A DNA stretch of 64,000 bases, taken from the NCBI GenBank assembly GCA_030725745.1, contig JANRFH010000033.1, forward strand, positions 1 through 64,000. The letters run 5' to 3'. The notes below the pieces were generated by a model. That model did no database searches. It was given only the letters and a program-made list of their open reading frames with translations, and had not been told where the DNA came from. Made by a program: the position numbers and the translations under genes. Below, piece by piece: positions 45,461-54,839 of this stretch. This stretch comes from Akkermansiaceae bacterium (GTDB taxonomy: Bacteria > Verrucomicrobiota > Verrucomicrobiia > Verrucomicrobiales > Akkermansiaceae). Positions within the stretch are counted from its first letter, which is position 1; each line of letters starts with the position of its first letter.

Positions 45461-47272
45461 ATGCCACGTTTCTCATCAACAATTCTCATTATTCTTTCAA
45501 TGGCACGGGCTTCCGCAGCCCAGGTAGATGGCGACGTCTTTGCCGATAGCTGGGTTGCCACCGACGCATTGGGTCGTAGCCTACCGACTTTCGCTGATGT
45601 CGGCCCACCTCGGGCGGATCGTCAAGTCGGCCTGTTCTATTTCCTCTGGGTAAACCAAGCGGTGAGCAATAAGAACAATCTCCCCGTATTCAATAAATCC
45701 CACATCCTTGAGAAGAATCCAACTAACCCCAAGTGGGGGCCGCCCACTTCCTTCCACTTTTGGGGAGAGCCAGAAATGGGATATTACTCTATAGAAGACC
45801 CCTTTGTCCTGACGAAGCATCGCTCTATGCTCACAGCTGCGGGTATCGATACGCTTCTGTTCGATCAGACCAATGCATTGGTTTATCCTAATCAAATGCT
45901 AAAAGTTTGTGAAAACCTTGAGCAAGGGCGGCTGCAAGGACTGCCTGTTCCCAAAGTCGCGGGGATCCATAATTCGAAACCCGATGTCTCAGTTCCCAAG
46001 CTCTACGAGACACTTTACGCCCCCGAGAAGTATAAAGAGCTGTGGTTTCATTGGCTGGGCAAGCCGCTCCTCCTTTCCAATCCGGAAACCCTGTCGGAAG
46101 GGATGAAGGATTATTTCACCATTCGGCATACTTGGGCGTGGAGCAGTGCGGAATGGTTTGGTGACGGACGTGATAAATGGACTTGGATCGACTGGTTTCC
46201 GCAACAAACTGGGTGGCACGAGTCCCCCGATAAGCCCGAGCAAATTTCAGTCTGCATAGCCCCGCATCCGATTAATGCCAGAGGCCGCAGTCATAGAGGT
46301 AACATGAAGACTCCTCCTCCTACTCCAGAGCAACTCCGAACCGACGAGGGCATTTACGCTGCTCAACAATGGAACCGCGCGCTACAAGTCGACCCACCAT
46401 TTATCCTCGTCACAGGGTGGAACGAATGGATCGCCCAACGCCAGACATGGGGAAAGCCGAACAAGCCCGCAAAAATGGGATTCTTAAAGCTAGGTGAGGG
46501 TGACGGTTATTTCGTGGATCAACTCAATCAGGAGTTCAGCCGTGATATCGAGCCGATGATGGGAGGTCACAGCGACAATTATTACTACCAGCTCGTCTCA
46601 AACGTACGTCGATACAAAGGCGTACGCCCACCGGTTGTTCCTGTGATTCGACCCATCGCTATCGACGGCTCCTTCGACGACTGGAACGATGTGATGCCGG
46701 AATACCGAGATTTCCGTGGCGATACCATCCACCGTGATCATCTGGGTTGGAACAAGAACCTGAGGTATACCAATACGACCGGTCGCAATGACATCGTTAG
46801 TGCTCAGGTTTCAGCTGACAAAGATCATGTCTACTTTCGGGTGACTTGTGCAGAGGAGATTAGTCCTTCAGACGGAAAGGCCTGGATGCGACTTTACATC
46901 GATGTAGATCAGAATTTCCAAACGGGTTGGAGCGGATATGATCTGATTGTGAACCGTTCAAATCCGGATTCCTCCGGCCTATCGGTTCACTCGATCCAGA
47001 ATGGCGCGACTGCTGAGCTTGCCCGAATTTCCTATGCTGTAATCGGACAGCAGCTGGAGCTTGCCCTGCCACGTTCGTTGTTTGGTGACGCTCCCGAGTT
47101 GCGTTTTGACTTCAAATGGGGTGATAATCAGCAAAGCGATGATGATGTCGTCGAATTCGCCTTAAACGGCGATGCAGCACCGGATCGTCGCTTCAACTAC
47201 CGCTACGACCAGACCGTGACCGAAGAGAAGATCCGCTCCTGGGCAGAAGCTGCGGTCACGAGGAATCCATGA
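45461..47272 (+). CDS. Secreted GH99/WbsX-like barrel protein with CBM9-like C-terminus
   Basis: 603 aa with a short signal peptide (MPRFSSTILIILSMARASAA). The N-terminal ~390 residues read as an alpha/beta barrel with VGLFYFLWVN, AAGIDTLLFDQTNA and the motif FILVTGWNEWIAQ. WNEW is typical of GH99- and WbsX-like proteins, so one Glu there may be catalytic. Residues ~405-600 resemble a CBM9-type domain: PIAIDGSFDDWNDVMPEYRD, then VYFRVTCAEEIS, MRLYIDVDQNFQTGWSGYD and DDVVEFALNGD. The position inside a sulfatase operon argues for an endo-acting carbohydrase on the desulfated polymer. I cannot assign a CAZy family with certainty. Confidence 0.75.
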   Translation: MPRFSSTILIILSMARASAAQVDGDVFADSWVATDALGRSLPTFADVGPPRADRQVGLFYFLWVNQAVSNKNNLPVFNKSHILEKNPTNPKWGPPTSFHFWGEPEMGYYSIEDPFVLTKHRSMLTAAGIDTLLFDQTNALVYPNQMLKVCENLEQGRLQGLPVPKVAGIHNSKPDVSVPKLYETLYAPEKYKELWFHWLGKPLLLSNPETLSEGMKDYFTIRHTWAWSSAEWFGDGRDKWTWIDWFPQQTGWHESPDKPEQISVCIAPHPINARGRSHRGNMKTPPPTPEQLRTDEGIYAAQQWNRALQVDPPFILVTGWNEWIAQRQTWGKPNKPAKMGFLKLGEGDGYFVDQLNQEFSRDIEPMMGGHSDNYYYQLVSNVRRYKGVRPPVVPVIRPIAIDGSFDDWNDVMPEYRDFRGDTIHRDHLGWNKNLRYTNTTGRNDIVSAQVSADKDHVYFRVTCAEEISPSDGKAWMRLYIDVDQNFQTGWSGYDLIVNRSNPDSSGLSVHSIQNGATAELARISYAVIGQQLELALPRSLFGDAPELRFDFKWGDNQQSDDDVVEFALNGDAAPDRRFNYRYDQTVTEEKIRSWAEAAVTRNP

Positions 47273-47285
47273 CTATCTTCTATTT

Positions 47286-48809
47286 ATGAAAACCTATTTT
47301 ATTATTCTGATTTGTTGTCTCTTGGGCGGAACAATCCCTCAAGCCGCGGCCAAGCCCAACGTCATTCTCATTCTCGCGGATGATCTCGGGTTTTCCGATC
47401 TCGGGTCTTATGGCGGGGAAATCGCCACGCCAAATATCGATCAACTCGCTGCCGACGGTCTTCGTTTCCAGCAGTTTTATAACTCCGCAAAATGCGAACC
47501 CACTCGGGCTTCGTTGATTAGCGGTCAATACTGGCAGGACTGCGGGCTCGGCATCAAGAAGGGCATCACCATGGGGCAGGCGATGCGATCAGCCGGTTAT
47601 GCAACCTTCGCTGTGGGCAAGTGGCACCTTGATGGAAATCCGGTGGATCGGGGGTTCGACCGTTACTTCGGGCACCTCAGTGGAGCGAGTGATTACTTCA
47701 AAGGAAGCGTGTCCCATCGGCTCGACGATAAACCGTTCAAGCCGGCAGAGGGCGAAAAATTCTACACCACGGATGCGAACGCAGACTATGCGATCCAATT
47801 CATCGAGGAATCAAAGAAGCAGAATTCGGAGAAGCCGTTCTTCGTGTATCTCGCGTTCAACGCGCCCCACGGGCCGATACAGGCGTGGCCGGAGGATATT
47901 GCCAAGTATCGTGGAAAATATAAGGTTGGTTGGGATAAACTGCGTGAACAGCGCTATCAGCGGCTGCTCGATCTAGGCATCATCAACAAGGAATGGGGGC
48001 TTCCGCCGCGGCCTGAGACGATTCCGGCGTGGGATACTCTAACGGAAGAAGAGAAGGATTTCGAAGACTTACGCATGGCGATCTATGCGGCGATGGTGGA
48101 TCGGATGGATCAGGCAATCGGTCGGATATTGACGAAGGTAAAGGAACTCGGACAGGAAGAGAATACGCTGGTCATGTTCATGAGCGACAATGGTGGAAGT
48201 CCCTACGATCGTGGTCGTCGCGGCAATTTGCCCGACCCAGGGGCTAGCTGGGAGTATGGCCTCGGATGGGCGAGCTTGAGCAACACTCCGTTCCAGCACT
48301 ACAAGCGGAACATGTTCAACGGTGGTTCCTGCTCGCCCTTTATCGCCAGTTGGCCTGCCGGCATCAAACAGCACGGAATGATCACCGATCAACAGGCACA
48401 TATCATCGATATCATGGCCACTTTGATGGATGTTTCCGGTAGCGAATGGCCGAAGGATTCGGCAGGGGAACCACTAGCTCCGCTGCCCGGAAAATCCCTA
48501 CTGCCAATTTTTTCCGGAGAAACTAGGACTCCGCATGAGGCACTTTATTTTCAACTCATGGATCACCGGGCGATTGTGGTGGAGGATTGGAAACTGGTGG
48601 CCGACTGGGGTCAGCCGTGGCAACTATTTTCTCTAGCCGCCGACCGCACCGAAATGCATGACCTTTCCAAAGTCCATCCAGAGAAGATGAAGCAGCTTGA
48701 GGATAAATGGAATCAATGGTGGGAAACCAAGAATCCCAAGATGTTCAGTTTCGCAGGTGATGAACCCACTTACCGCCACTTGGATGATCGTTCGGAAAAA
48801 TCCCAATGA
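47286..48809 (+). CDS. Secreted sulfatase (S1 family), canonical active site
   Basis: 507 aa with a signal peptide (MKTYFIILICCLLGGTIPQAAA). ILADDLGFSDLGSYGGEIATP, maturation motif C-E-P-T-R (Cys70) in AKCEPTRASLISG, GKWHLDGNPVDRGFDRYFGH and MFMSDNGGSP. All expected calcium- and sulfate-binding residues can be seen. Closely similar in layout to the 43859 gene. It lies 13 nt after the GH99-like gene, and its stop overlaps the start of the next sulfatase. Confidence 0.93.
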   Translation: MKTYFIILICCLLGGTIPQAAAKPNVILILADDLGFSDLGSYGGEIATPNIDQLAADGLRFQQFYNSAKCEPTRASLISGQYWQDCGLGIKKGITMGQAMRSAGYATFAVGKWHLDGNPVDRGFDRYFGHLSGASDYFKGSVSHRLDDKPFKPAEGEKFYTTDANADYAIQFIEESKKQNSEKPFFVYLAFNAPHGPIQAWPEDIAKYRGKYKVGWDKLREQRYQRLLDLGIINKEWGLPPRPETIPAWDTLTEEEKDFEDLRMAIYAAMVDRMDQAIGRILTKVKELGQEENTLVMFMSDNGGSPYDRGRRGNLPDPGASWEYGLGWASLSNTPFQHYKRNMFNGGSCSPFIASWPAGIKQHGMITDQQAHIIDIMATLMDVSGSEWPKDSAGEPLAPLPGKSLLPIFSGETRTPHEALYFQLMDHRAIVVEDWKLVADWGQPWQLFSLAADRTEMHDLSKVHPEKMKQLEDKWNQWWETKNPKMFSFAGDEPTYRHLDDRSEKSQ

Positions 48810-50239
48810 GAAAAACCCTGTTATTGCTATTGTTGAACGTAGCCACTGCCTTCGCGGAAGAAGTCAAGAAGCCGAATATTTTGTTCATTCTGACGGAGGA
48901 TCAGGGGGCGCATCTGAGCTTTCTAGGGACTCCTGGTTTAAAGACTCCGAACATGGACGTGTTGGCTCGAAACGGAGTTTATTTCACGAATGCGTTTGTG
49001 ACGTATCCGGTGTGTTCTGCATCAAAGGCGGCGCTTTACACCAGTTTGCCCAACCACATGAACGGCTTGGTGAATAATACACTGAACTATCATCAGTCAG
49101 CCGAAGATCTTAAGCCCACTCAAAAAAATGCTCCACTGTATATTAGGAATCGGATCCATCCGGAGTTTCCTACTTTGGTGGAGCGTCTGAGAGACGCTGG
49201 CTATTATCAGGGAGTGACTCACAAGCTGCACGTTGCTCCCAATGAAAAGTTTCCTTACGACGAGTTCATCAAGGGCGAGAGCAAGAACGCGGTGAGCGGC
49301 TTCCTAAAACGCGCGGCGGGAACCCAGAAGCCGTGGTTTCTATTCTACAATGTAGGCGCCTCGCACCGTCCGTTTCCTAACAGTGATAAGGTGAAAATCC
49401 GTGTAAATCCCGCGGAGGTTGAGCTTCCTGCATTCTTACCAGATACTCCTTTGGTGCGTCAGGACTGGGCTGAGTATCTGGCAGCAGTGGAGAGGGCTGA
49501 TCACTTGATCGGTGGCGTGATGGCGGCCTTGAAGGAAGCTGGCCAAGATAAGAACACGATCATTGTTTGTCTGGGAGGCGATCACGGGCCTGCATTTCCC
49601 CATGGTAAATTGACTCTCTATGATCTCGGTCTTCGGGTTACACTGAGTATCAGTGGGCCAGAGGTGTTGGGGGGTGTGAAAAGCGCGGCGCTGGTGAGTG
49701 GGCTCGATCTCGCTCCGACCCTACTAGACATGATCGGTGAGGCTCCTTTTCAGAAATCACTGGGTATATCGCTGAAGCCTATTCTCGCAGGTGACGAGTC
49801 TGCGAAAGGACATGAGTTCATCGTGGCTGAAATTTCTAATAGAGGAGAGCTGGCTATCAATGGGATGGAGGAGCGGGCGATCTTCGACGGACGCTGGAAG
49901 CTCATACTACGATCTTTGTCCACGCCATTGTGGCGGCAGGTACAGGCCGATACTAAGGATATGAAACCTTGGGGAAACCGAAGCTACGGCGAGATAGTGA
50001 AGGGTAGAGAGCAGTTTCCCGATGCATACCGGATTTTGAGCGAGATGTATCCCCAAGAACTGGGGGGAAAGACGCCCGAGGTTGAACTCTATGACCTGAA
50101 GAATGATCCAGATGAGATGAAGAATCTCGCTTCTGATTCTAAATTAAAGCAGGAGTTGCTACGATTGACGGCAACCCTGCGGCAGTGGTCGGCTGAGACA
50201 GGGGACTCCTCCATGAAGTGGGATCATGCACCTGAATGA
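48806..50239 (+). CDS. Sulfatase-like protein with degenerate motif (CSASK)
   Basis: 477 aa with signal peptide MRKTLLLLLLNVATAFAEE. The maturation motif reads C-S-A-S-K (Cys70, Lys74 where Arg is usual) in YPVCSASKAALYTSLPNH. The first metal-binding pair is also changed, ILTEDQGAHLS (Glu-Asp instead of Asp-Asp), and the later motif is GGDHGPAFP rather than SDNG. VTHKLHVAP replaces the usual GKWHLG. These features mark a divergent branch of the alkaline-phosphatase superfamily. It may be an active heparan-type sulfatase with K in place of R, or have lost activity. Last gene of the operon (ATGA overlap upstream). Confidence 0.87.
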   Translation: MRKTLLLLLLNVATAFAEEVKKPNILFILTEDQGAHLSFLGTPGLKTPNMDVLARNGVYFTNAFVTYPVCSASKAALYTSLPNHMNGLVNNTLNYHQSAEDLKPTQKNAPLYIRNRIHPEFPTLVERLRDAGYYQGVTHKLHVAPNEKFPYDEFIKGESKNAVSGFLKRAAGTQKPWFLFYNVGASHRPFPNSDKVKIRVNPAEVELPAFLPDTPLVRQDWAEYLAAVERADHLIGGVMAALKEAGQDKNTIIVCLGGDHGPAFPHGKLTLYDLGLRVTLSISGPEVLGGVKSAALVSGLDLAPTLLDMIGEAPFQKSLGISLKPILAGDESAKGHEFIVAEISNRGELAINGMEERAIFDGRWKLILRSLSTPLWRQVQADTKDMKPWGNRSYGEIVKGREQFPDAYRILSEMYPQELGGKTPEVELYDLKNDPDEMKNLASDSKLKQELLRLTATLRQWSAETGDSSMKWDHAPE

Positions 50240-50269
50240 GGGAATTGTAATGCGCTGAAATTGTAAGCA

Positions 50270-50286
50270 GTCATCCTGACGATGAC
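50270..50286. other. Hairpin at the end of the sulfatase operon
   Basis: GTCATC (50270-50275) and GATGAC (50281-50286) with a 5-nt loop, 30 nt after the operon stop and just before the convergent pseudopilin gene. No clear T run, so at best a weak terminator. Confidence 0.35.
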
Positions 50287-50294
50287 TTCCTTGT

Positions 50295-51023
50295 TCAATT
50301 AGCGGTTTCGAATTTTCCTGGCCAATACTCGTCCCTGAAATCTGAAGCGCTCATGGCTGCTGGCACGCCTGCGACGTGACCGTCAGCGAAAAGGACAAAT
50401 TGTTTTGGGTTGTCCAGTTGCTCAACAGGTCCGCCGACGCCGTGGTGCTGGTGGCCTCCGCTGCCGAGTCGATTCGCGACCGTGCTGCTATTGGTATACC
50501 ACTGGACGATCACCGCTGCCTTTTCTGGGGCATTGATCATTGCAGGGCGGACACCCTCTCCTGTCGGTAGATCCGCCCAGCCCATGATGGTATTGCCCAC
50601 CTGAAGATTGGTCGTCCAGGGAATGATCGCGAAACTACGGCGATACAAATCCGTGAAACTCCCCTCTTTGTCGGCTGGTGAGGCGAAAATTTTGGCGATG
50701 GCTGCGAGGTTTGGAGCCTCACTGGGCTTGATGAAGCTCGTCTTGGTACCTGGCAATTCTTCGTTATAGCCAAGGTAAGGTATAATAGCGCGATCCCAGA
50801 CTGGATCGGTATTGACGCCCGGATAACGGCCTTTATCCGAAGTAAAGCTGGCCATCGCAAGTCCGAGTTGGCGCATGTTGCCGATGACAACCGTTTGGTC
50901 GGCGTTTCTCCGCATTTTTCCCATGATTTGGAATGAAATTGCTGCGAGGACGAGGATGATAGCAATTACGACTAGGAGTTCCACAAGGGTGAAGCCGCGT
51001 CTGTAGGAAGATGGTTTGATCAT
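50295..51023 (-). CDS. Type II secretion pseudopilin-like protein
   Basis: 242 aa from MIKPSSYRRGFTLVELLVV; the ATG at 51023 places the prepilin peptidase site (RRG/FTLVE) correctly. One N-terminal helix (LVELLVVIAIILVLAAISF) anchors the protein. The rest follows the pattern of the many pseudopilin-like proteins of Verrucomicrobia and Planctomycetes: ADQTVVIGNMRQLGLAMASFTSDKGRYP, then a H-x-G-x-G block and FVLFADGHVAGVP. Role in export or at the surface is unknown. It is convergent with the sulfatase operon and downstream of the GH9 gene on the same strand. Confidence 0.85.
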   Translation of the reverse strand: MIKPSSYRRGFTLVELLVVIAIILVLAAISFQIMGKMRRNADQTVVIGNMRQLGLAMASFTSDKGRYPGVNTDPVWDRAIIPYLGYNEELPGTKTSFIKPSEAPNLAAIAKIFASPADKEGSFTDLYRRSFAIIPWTTNLQVGNTIMGWADLPTGEGVRPAMINAPEKAAVIVQWYTNSSTVANRLGSGGHQHHGVGGPVEQLDNPKQFVLFADGHVAGVPAAMSASDFRDEYWPGKFETAN

Positions 51024-51150
51024 AAGGTTTGTTTGGGTTTTTGGCATAATCCACTAAATGGAATGCACTGATATATGTCACATTAGTCGAGAAGCGTCCC
51101 GCTCACAATCACCCGTGGGGATGATATTGGAGCCGCTTAGAGTGGTGTGA

Positions 51151-54100
51151 TCAAGGGCGGGTAACGCTGACGCGAAAAAACGAACCGGGCGATTCGCTAG
51201 GCCGCAGGAAGTCGATCTGCTGGTCAATTTCTAGCGTGCCTGTTTCGTCCACAACTTTCCAGATCGAAAGATCCGTACTGTGATGTAACCGGTAGATATG
51301 CCCGGCCTTACCATTGGCTCTGATTCCTATCATGCCGTCGGAAAGGGGCATCACGGTTGCTGAGAAACTGTCAGCGGCGTTGATGGGATCGGTGCCAGCG
51401 ATGAACTCATCAAGGTTGTTGTTGCCGTCGCCATCAGAGTCTTGTGACGACACTGCCGAAGTGTCGTTTCCGAAAAACTCCAGTTCCCAGATATTGGGCA
51501 GGTGATCGGCATCTACGTCGTGCGGGATCCCGGGGTAGCCGATTCGTTGGTTGGAAACGGTGAATTCGTCGAAGGTGGCATATTCGTCCTTGTTGGCTTG
51601 CCAGATGTCGCTGCTGCTGCCGCCGAAGAAGGTGCTGAAAAAGACCCAAGCGATTTGTGCTCCGGAAGTGGGTGCGTCGCGGAAATAGAAAGCGGGATAG
51701 CTGGCGGCTTTCACACCATCGAACCAGCCTTCCATCAGTCCGTCGAATTGGCCAGGTGTGTTCAGGCGGTAACGCATCTCGATGTGATGCCAGCGACCGG
51801 GCACGAAGGTCGCTTGGAAGCCCTCAGTGTTCCACCAGAAGCGGGTGCCTGGATCGTAATCATTTTCCGCCGGTGCGTGCAGATAGAACTCCGCTTTGCC
51901 TTGTTCCCGCCACATCAGGCGGCCAGACCATTCGTTGGTGCGGTCATCGAAGGAGTTGCCGCCGCCGAGGCCGGGGAGTTTTCCTCCGAGCACGAAATCG
52001 AAGTCATTTTCAAAACGAACCCAGTAGCTGAAGTAGAGTTCCTGGTATTCCCCGTCTAAGTCGATGAACCACTGGGCTCCGCTGCCTCCAGATTGCTGGC
52101 CGCCCTGCGGATAAAGGACGCGCACGGCTTTGCCGTTTCCTCCGTAGGCGATGTTTTCATCCACTGAGAGGCGCCCTTCATCCGAGCCGTTCGCCCACTT
52201 GGTGCCGAGCCAGAGGGCTTTCCATTCAATGTCGGTTTTCGCTCCGGTAGGGAAATCGTCCATCGATTCGTGAAGCAAAGTAATCGGGATGGGCGGAGTG
52301 ATGGTTTCCCCAAGCGTGTAGCCCCCGTAGTTTTGATAAAGGCGAGCCAACGCACCGGTGAATCCGGCGTTGTAGTCCATCGCGACTTCGTTCTGCACGT
52401 AGTCAGTGCGGTCGTCGATATAAGTGTCCGTGATGTCCGGGCCGCCGACGAGCGCTCCAGAGAGCACATGGCGGTTGTTGGCGGGTGTGTTGATATCATT
52501 GGTGACGGAGGCATGGGAGTTGCGGTGATGTGGATTGACCGGGGGATTGTTGCCAAATCCACAGACATAGCTGCGTCCGGCGGGATTGGAGCCGAGCGCG
52601 TATTCGATCTGGCTGCGGGCGAAGTCCGAGTAGCGATTCTCCGGGTCATTAACATGATCGGCGTAAACTCCGGCACAAAACGCGGTGTTCGCGGCATATC
52701 GCAGGGTACCCCATTGATCGCGCCAAGCGAGGCCTCCGGGAGTGGTGGATACCTTTTGGCCATTCACGCCGATAGTCCAGTAGTCGAGCCAGCGTTCGGC
52801 ATCCGCGCGGTAGCTTGCGCCGCCATCAAGTTGTGCCATCAAGACATAGCAGGCGTAGCTTTTGTCATCCCAAGAAAGACTCCATTGATAGGAGTGATTG
52901 CCAGCTCCGCCGCCGGAGAGGGAGTCGTATTCGAGTGCGGCTTTGGTGAGGTAGGCGGCGTTTCCGGTGGCGCGGTACAGCCAGATCGCACCCCATGTCA
53001 GTTCGTCCTGAAAGCCGCTCCATGAGTTGTAGAAGTTTGCGGCCTGCGGGATGGAGTCGCTGTATTTTCCACGATGTGCATCGGCAAACGCATAGAGCGC
53101 TTCGGCATGATCAAGCAACTGTTCGGCGTAGGCTGGCTCCGTGGATTGGAGGAGCATGGAGGTGGCGGCCAGTGCGGCTGCGGTTTCCGCGGCGAGGTCG
53201 GAACCGGGATTTTCCGCATCGATTTTGTAAGCGGGGCGCGCCATTTGCATCGACTCGGCACGACCCCAGTAGGCGTGATCCGCGTTGCCCTCGCCGACTT
53301 GTCCGTAGAAGGCGGCGGTGGAGCCATCGGGATTACGGACATGGCATTTCAAAAGGTAGTCAGCGCCCCACTTTAGCACTCCGAGGAGGTGATTCTGCTG
53401 TCCAGTTTCCAGATAAGCATCTGGATACTCCACTCCACCCCATGCAAGCATGGTGAGGCTGTACGCCATGGGCAGGCCGAATTTCACGTGGTCTCCCGCA
53501 TCGTAGAAACCACCTGTTAGATTGAGGTCTACATCACTGCCGTCGGTGAGTGCCGAGTGGCCGCGCCAAGGTATACGGAAATCGTCGGGTAGTTTTCCCG
53601 AACGTTGTGCATCGTAGAACTGCAGGGATTTTTGCAGGACTTCGGCGAAGTTGTAATTTCCTGTCTGGGGTTTTCCACCGGAGCCGGATCCGTCGTTATC
53701 ATAGATAGATCCAATAGCTTGTGCAGTTCTGATGGTGCTCCCGCCGGTGGGATTGGTAAGGGTGATGGTTAAAGTTTCGGGAAACTCCTGATCGCTATCG
53801 CCGATGATCGGTGTGGTGATGGTTTTTGTGGTCTCACCGGGATTGAAAAGTAGTATGCCGGAGACTGGCGTGAAGTCGGTTCCTGATGTGGCGGTTCCGC
53901 TGCTGCTGGCGTAGTCCACGCTGACGGGGTTCTCGGCGGGAGGTGACAGAGTAACGGTGAAGGTGAGATCAAGATTGTTTCCAGGGTCGCCTTCGATGAC
54001 GGAGCCACCGGTGATGCTTAAGCCCGGGGCGAAGTCATCGTTGACGAGGGTGCCGATGGCGGTGGCTTTGTTGATCGGTGCGCCATTGGCATTGTTGAGA

Positions 54101-54747
54101 ACGATGTGGAACGTTTCATTCGGCTCCTCCTGCGCATCGCCAAGGATGGTGACGGCGATGTTTTTTGTGAGTTCGCCAGCGGCAAAGGTGAGGCTGCCGG
54201 ATGCTGTGGTGTAGTCCTGATCTGCGAGTGCGGTGACGTCTTCTGTAGCCCAATCTACGGTGACTGCCGTATTGGCGACGGATGAGAGGCTGACGTTGAA
54301 TACTCGTTCATTGGAGGTATTGCCCTCGGGAGCCGAGTGATCAGCAATGCTTAGTGCGGGGATATTTGCTGCGGGAGCGAGGTCGTTGAAGGTAAAATTT
54401 GTGGCAGGAACACTGAAGGCACCGATGGCGGTAAAGCCGAAGGAGCGGGAGGCTCCAGGGTTGATCTTCGCGTTGGTGGATATGTTTGAGAAGACCTTGC
54501 GAGTGGCGGTGGAAGCGCCTTCGGTAGCGTTCCATGAATTTGAAAAACCCGCGACTGGCAGATCGAATGCAACAGTCCAGCCGGTGATGGCAATGTCGCT
54601 GTTGTTGGTGATTACGACATCCGCATTGAAACCATCCGCCCAAGCGGGTGTGCGGAGGTTGAAATCAATGCTTACCGGAGCCGTTTGAGCAAGGAGTTGT
54701 TGAGAGGTGAGCAGGCAGGCGGCGAGCAGGAGGGCAAAAGAATTCAT
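51151..54747 (-). CDS. Multidomain secreted GH9 cellulase fused to a PL14-like domain
   Basis: 1198 aa from MNSFALLLAACLLTSQQLLAQ (signal peptide). Domains in order: CBM2-like (~22-125; ITGWTVAFDLP, VFSNISTNAKINPG); two Calx-beta repeats (~130-240 and 244-350; PEGNTSNERVFNVSLS, EGDPGNNLDLTFTVTLS); GH9 catalytic domain (~365-810) with both Asp in GGFYDAGDHVKFGLP and the acid Glu near 787 in QNEVAMDYNAGF; a polysaccharide-lyase-14-like domain (~825-1060; YFSYWVRFENDFDFVLGGK, RWHHIEMRYRLN); and a C-terminal Ca-type stretch (DSDGDGNNNLDEFIAGTDP) with YRLHHSTDLSIW and FFRVSVTRP. GH9 hydrolyses beta-1,4-glucan, and PL14 members act on alginate or glucuronan. The length and architecture are unusual. 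Confidence 0.88.
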   Translation of the reverse strand: MNSFALLLAACLLTSQQLLAQTAPVSIDFNLRTPAWADGFNADVVITNNSDIAITGWTVAFDLPVAGFSNSWNATEGASTATRKVFSNISTNAKINPGASRSFGFTAIGAFSVPATNFTFNDLAPAANIPALSIADHSAPEGNTSNERVFNVSLSSVANTAVTVDWATEDVTALADQDYTTASGSLTFAAGELTKNIAVTILGDAQEEPNETFHIVLNNANGAPINKATAIGTLVNDDFAPGLSITGGSVIEGDPGNNLDLTFTVTLSPPAENPVSVDYASSSGTATSGTDFTPVSGILLFNPGETTKTITTPIIGDSDQEFPETLTITLTNPTGGSTIRTAQAIGSIYDNDGSGSGGKPQTGNYNFAEVLQKSLQFYDAQRSGKLPDDFRIPWRGHSALTDGSDVDLNLTGGFYDAGDHVKFGLPMAYSLTMLAWGGVEYPDAYLETGQQNHLLGVLKWGADYLLKCHVRNPDGSTAAFYGQVGEGNADHAYWGRAESMQMARPAYKIDAENPGSDLAAETAAALAATSMLLQSTEPAYAEQLLDHAEALYAFADAHRGKYSDSIPQAANFYNSWSGFQDELTWGAIWLYRATGNAAYLTKAALEYDSLSGGGAGNHSYQWSLSWDDKSYACYVLMAQLDGGASYRADAERWLDYWTIGVNGQKVSTTPGGLAWRDQWGTLRYAANTAFCAGVYADHVNDPENRYSDFARSQIEYALGSNPAGRSYVCGFGNNPPVNPHHRNSHASVTNDINTPANNRHVLSGALVGGPDITDTYIDDRTDYVQNEVAMDYNAGFTGALARLYQNYGGYTLGETITPPIPITLLHESMDDFPTGAKTDIEWKALWLGTKWANGSDEGRLSVDENIAYGGNGKAVRVLYPQGGQQSGGSGAQWFIDLDGEYQELYFSYWVRFENDFDFVLGGKLPGLGGGNSFDDRTNEWSGRLMWREQGKAEFYLHAPAENDYDPGTRFWWNTEGFQATFVPGRWHHIEMRYRLNTPGQFDGLMEGWFDGVKAASYPAFYFRDAPTSGAQIAWVFFSTFFGGSSSDIWQANKDEYATFDEFTVSNQRIGYPGIPHDVDADHLPNIWELEFFGNDTSAVSSQDSDGDGNNNLDEFIAGTDPINAADSFSATVMPLSDGMIGIRANGKAGHIYRLHHSTDLSIWKVVDETGTLEIDQQIDFLRPSESPGSFFRVSVTRP

Positions 54748-54839
54748 GATGCTGGCGGCTAACGCGATGCGAAAGTCGGATCGATATAAACTGAGGCTTG
54801 ATCCACCCAACATCAACCACCCGAAAGGATGATTTGGTA

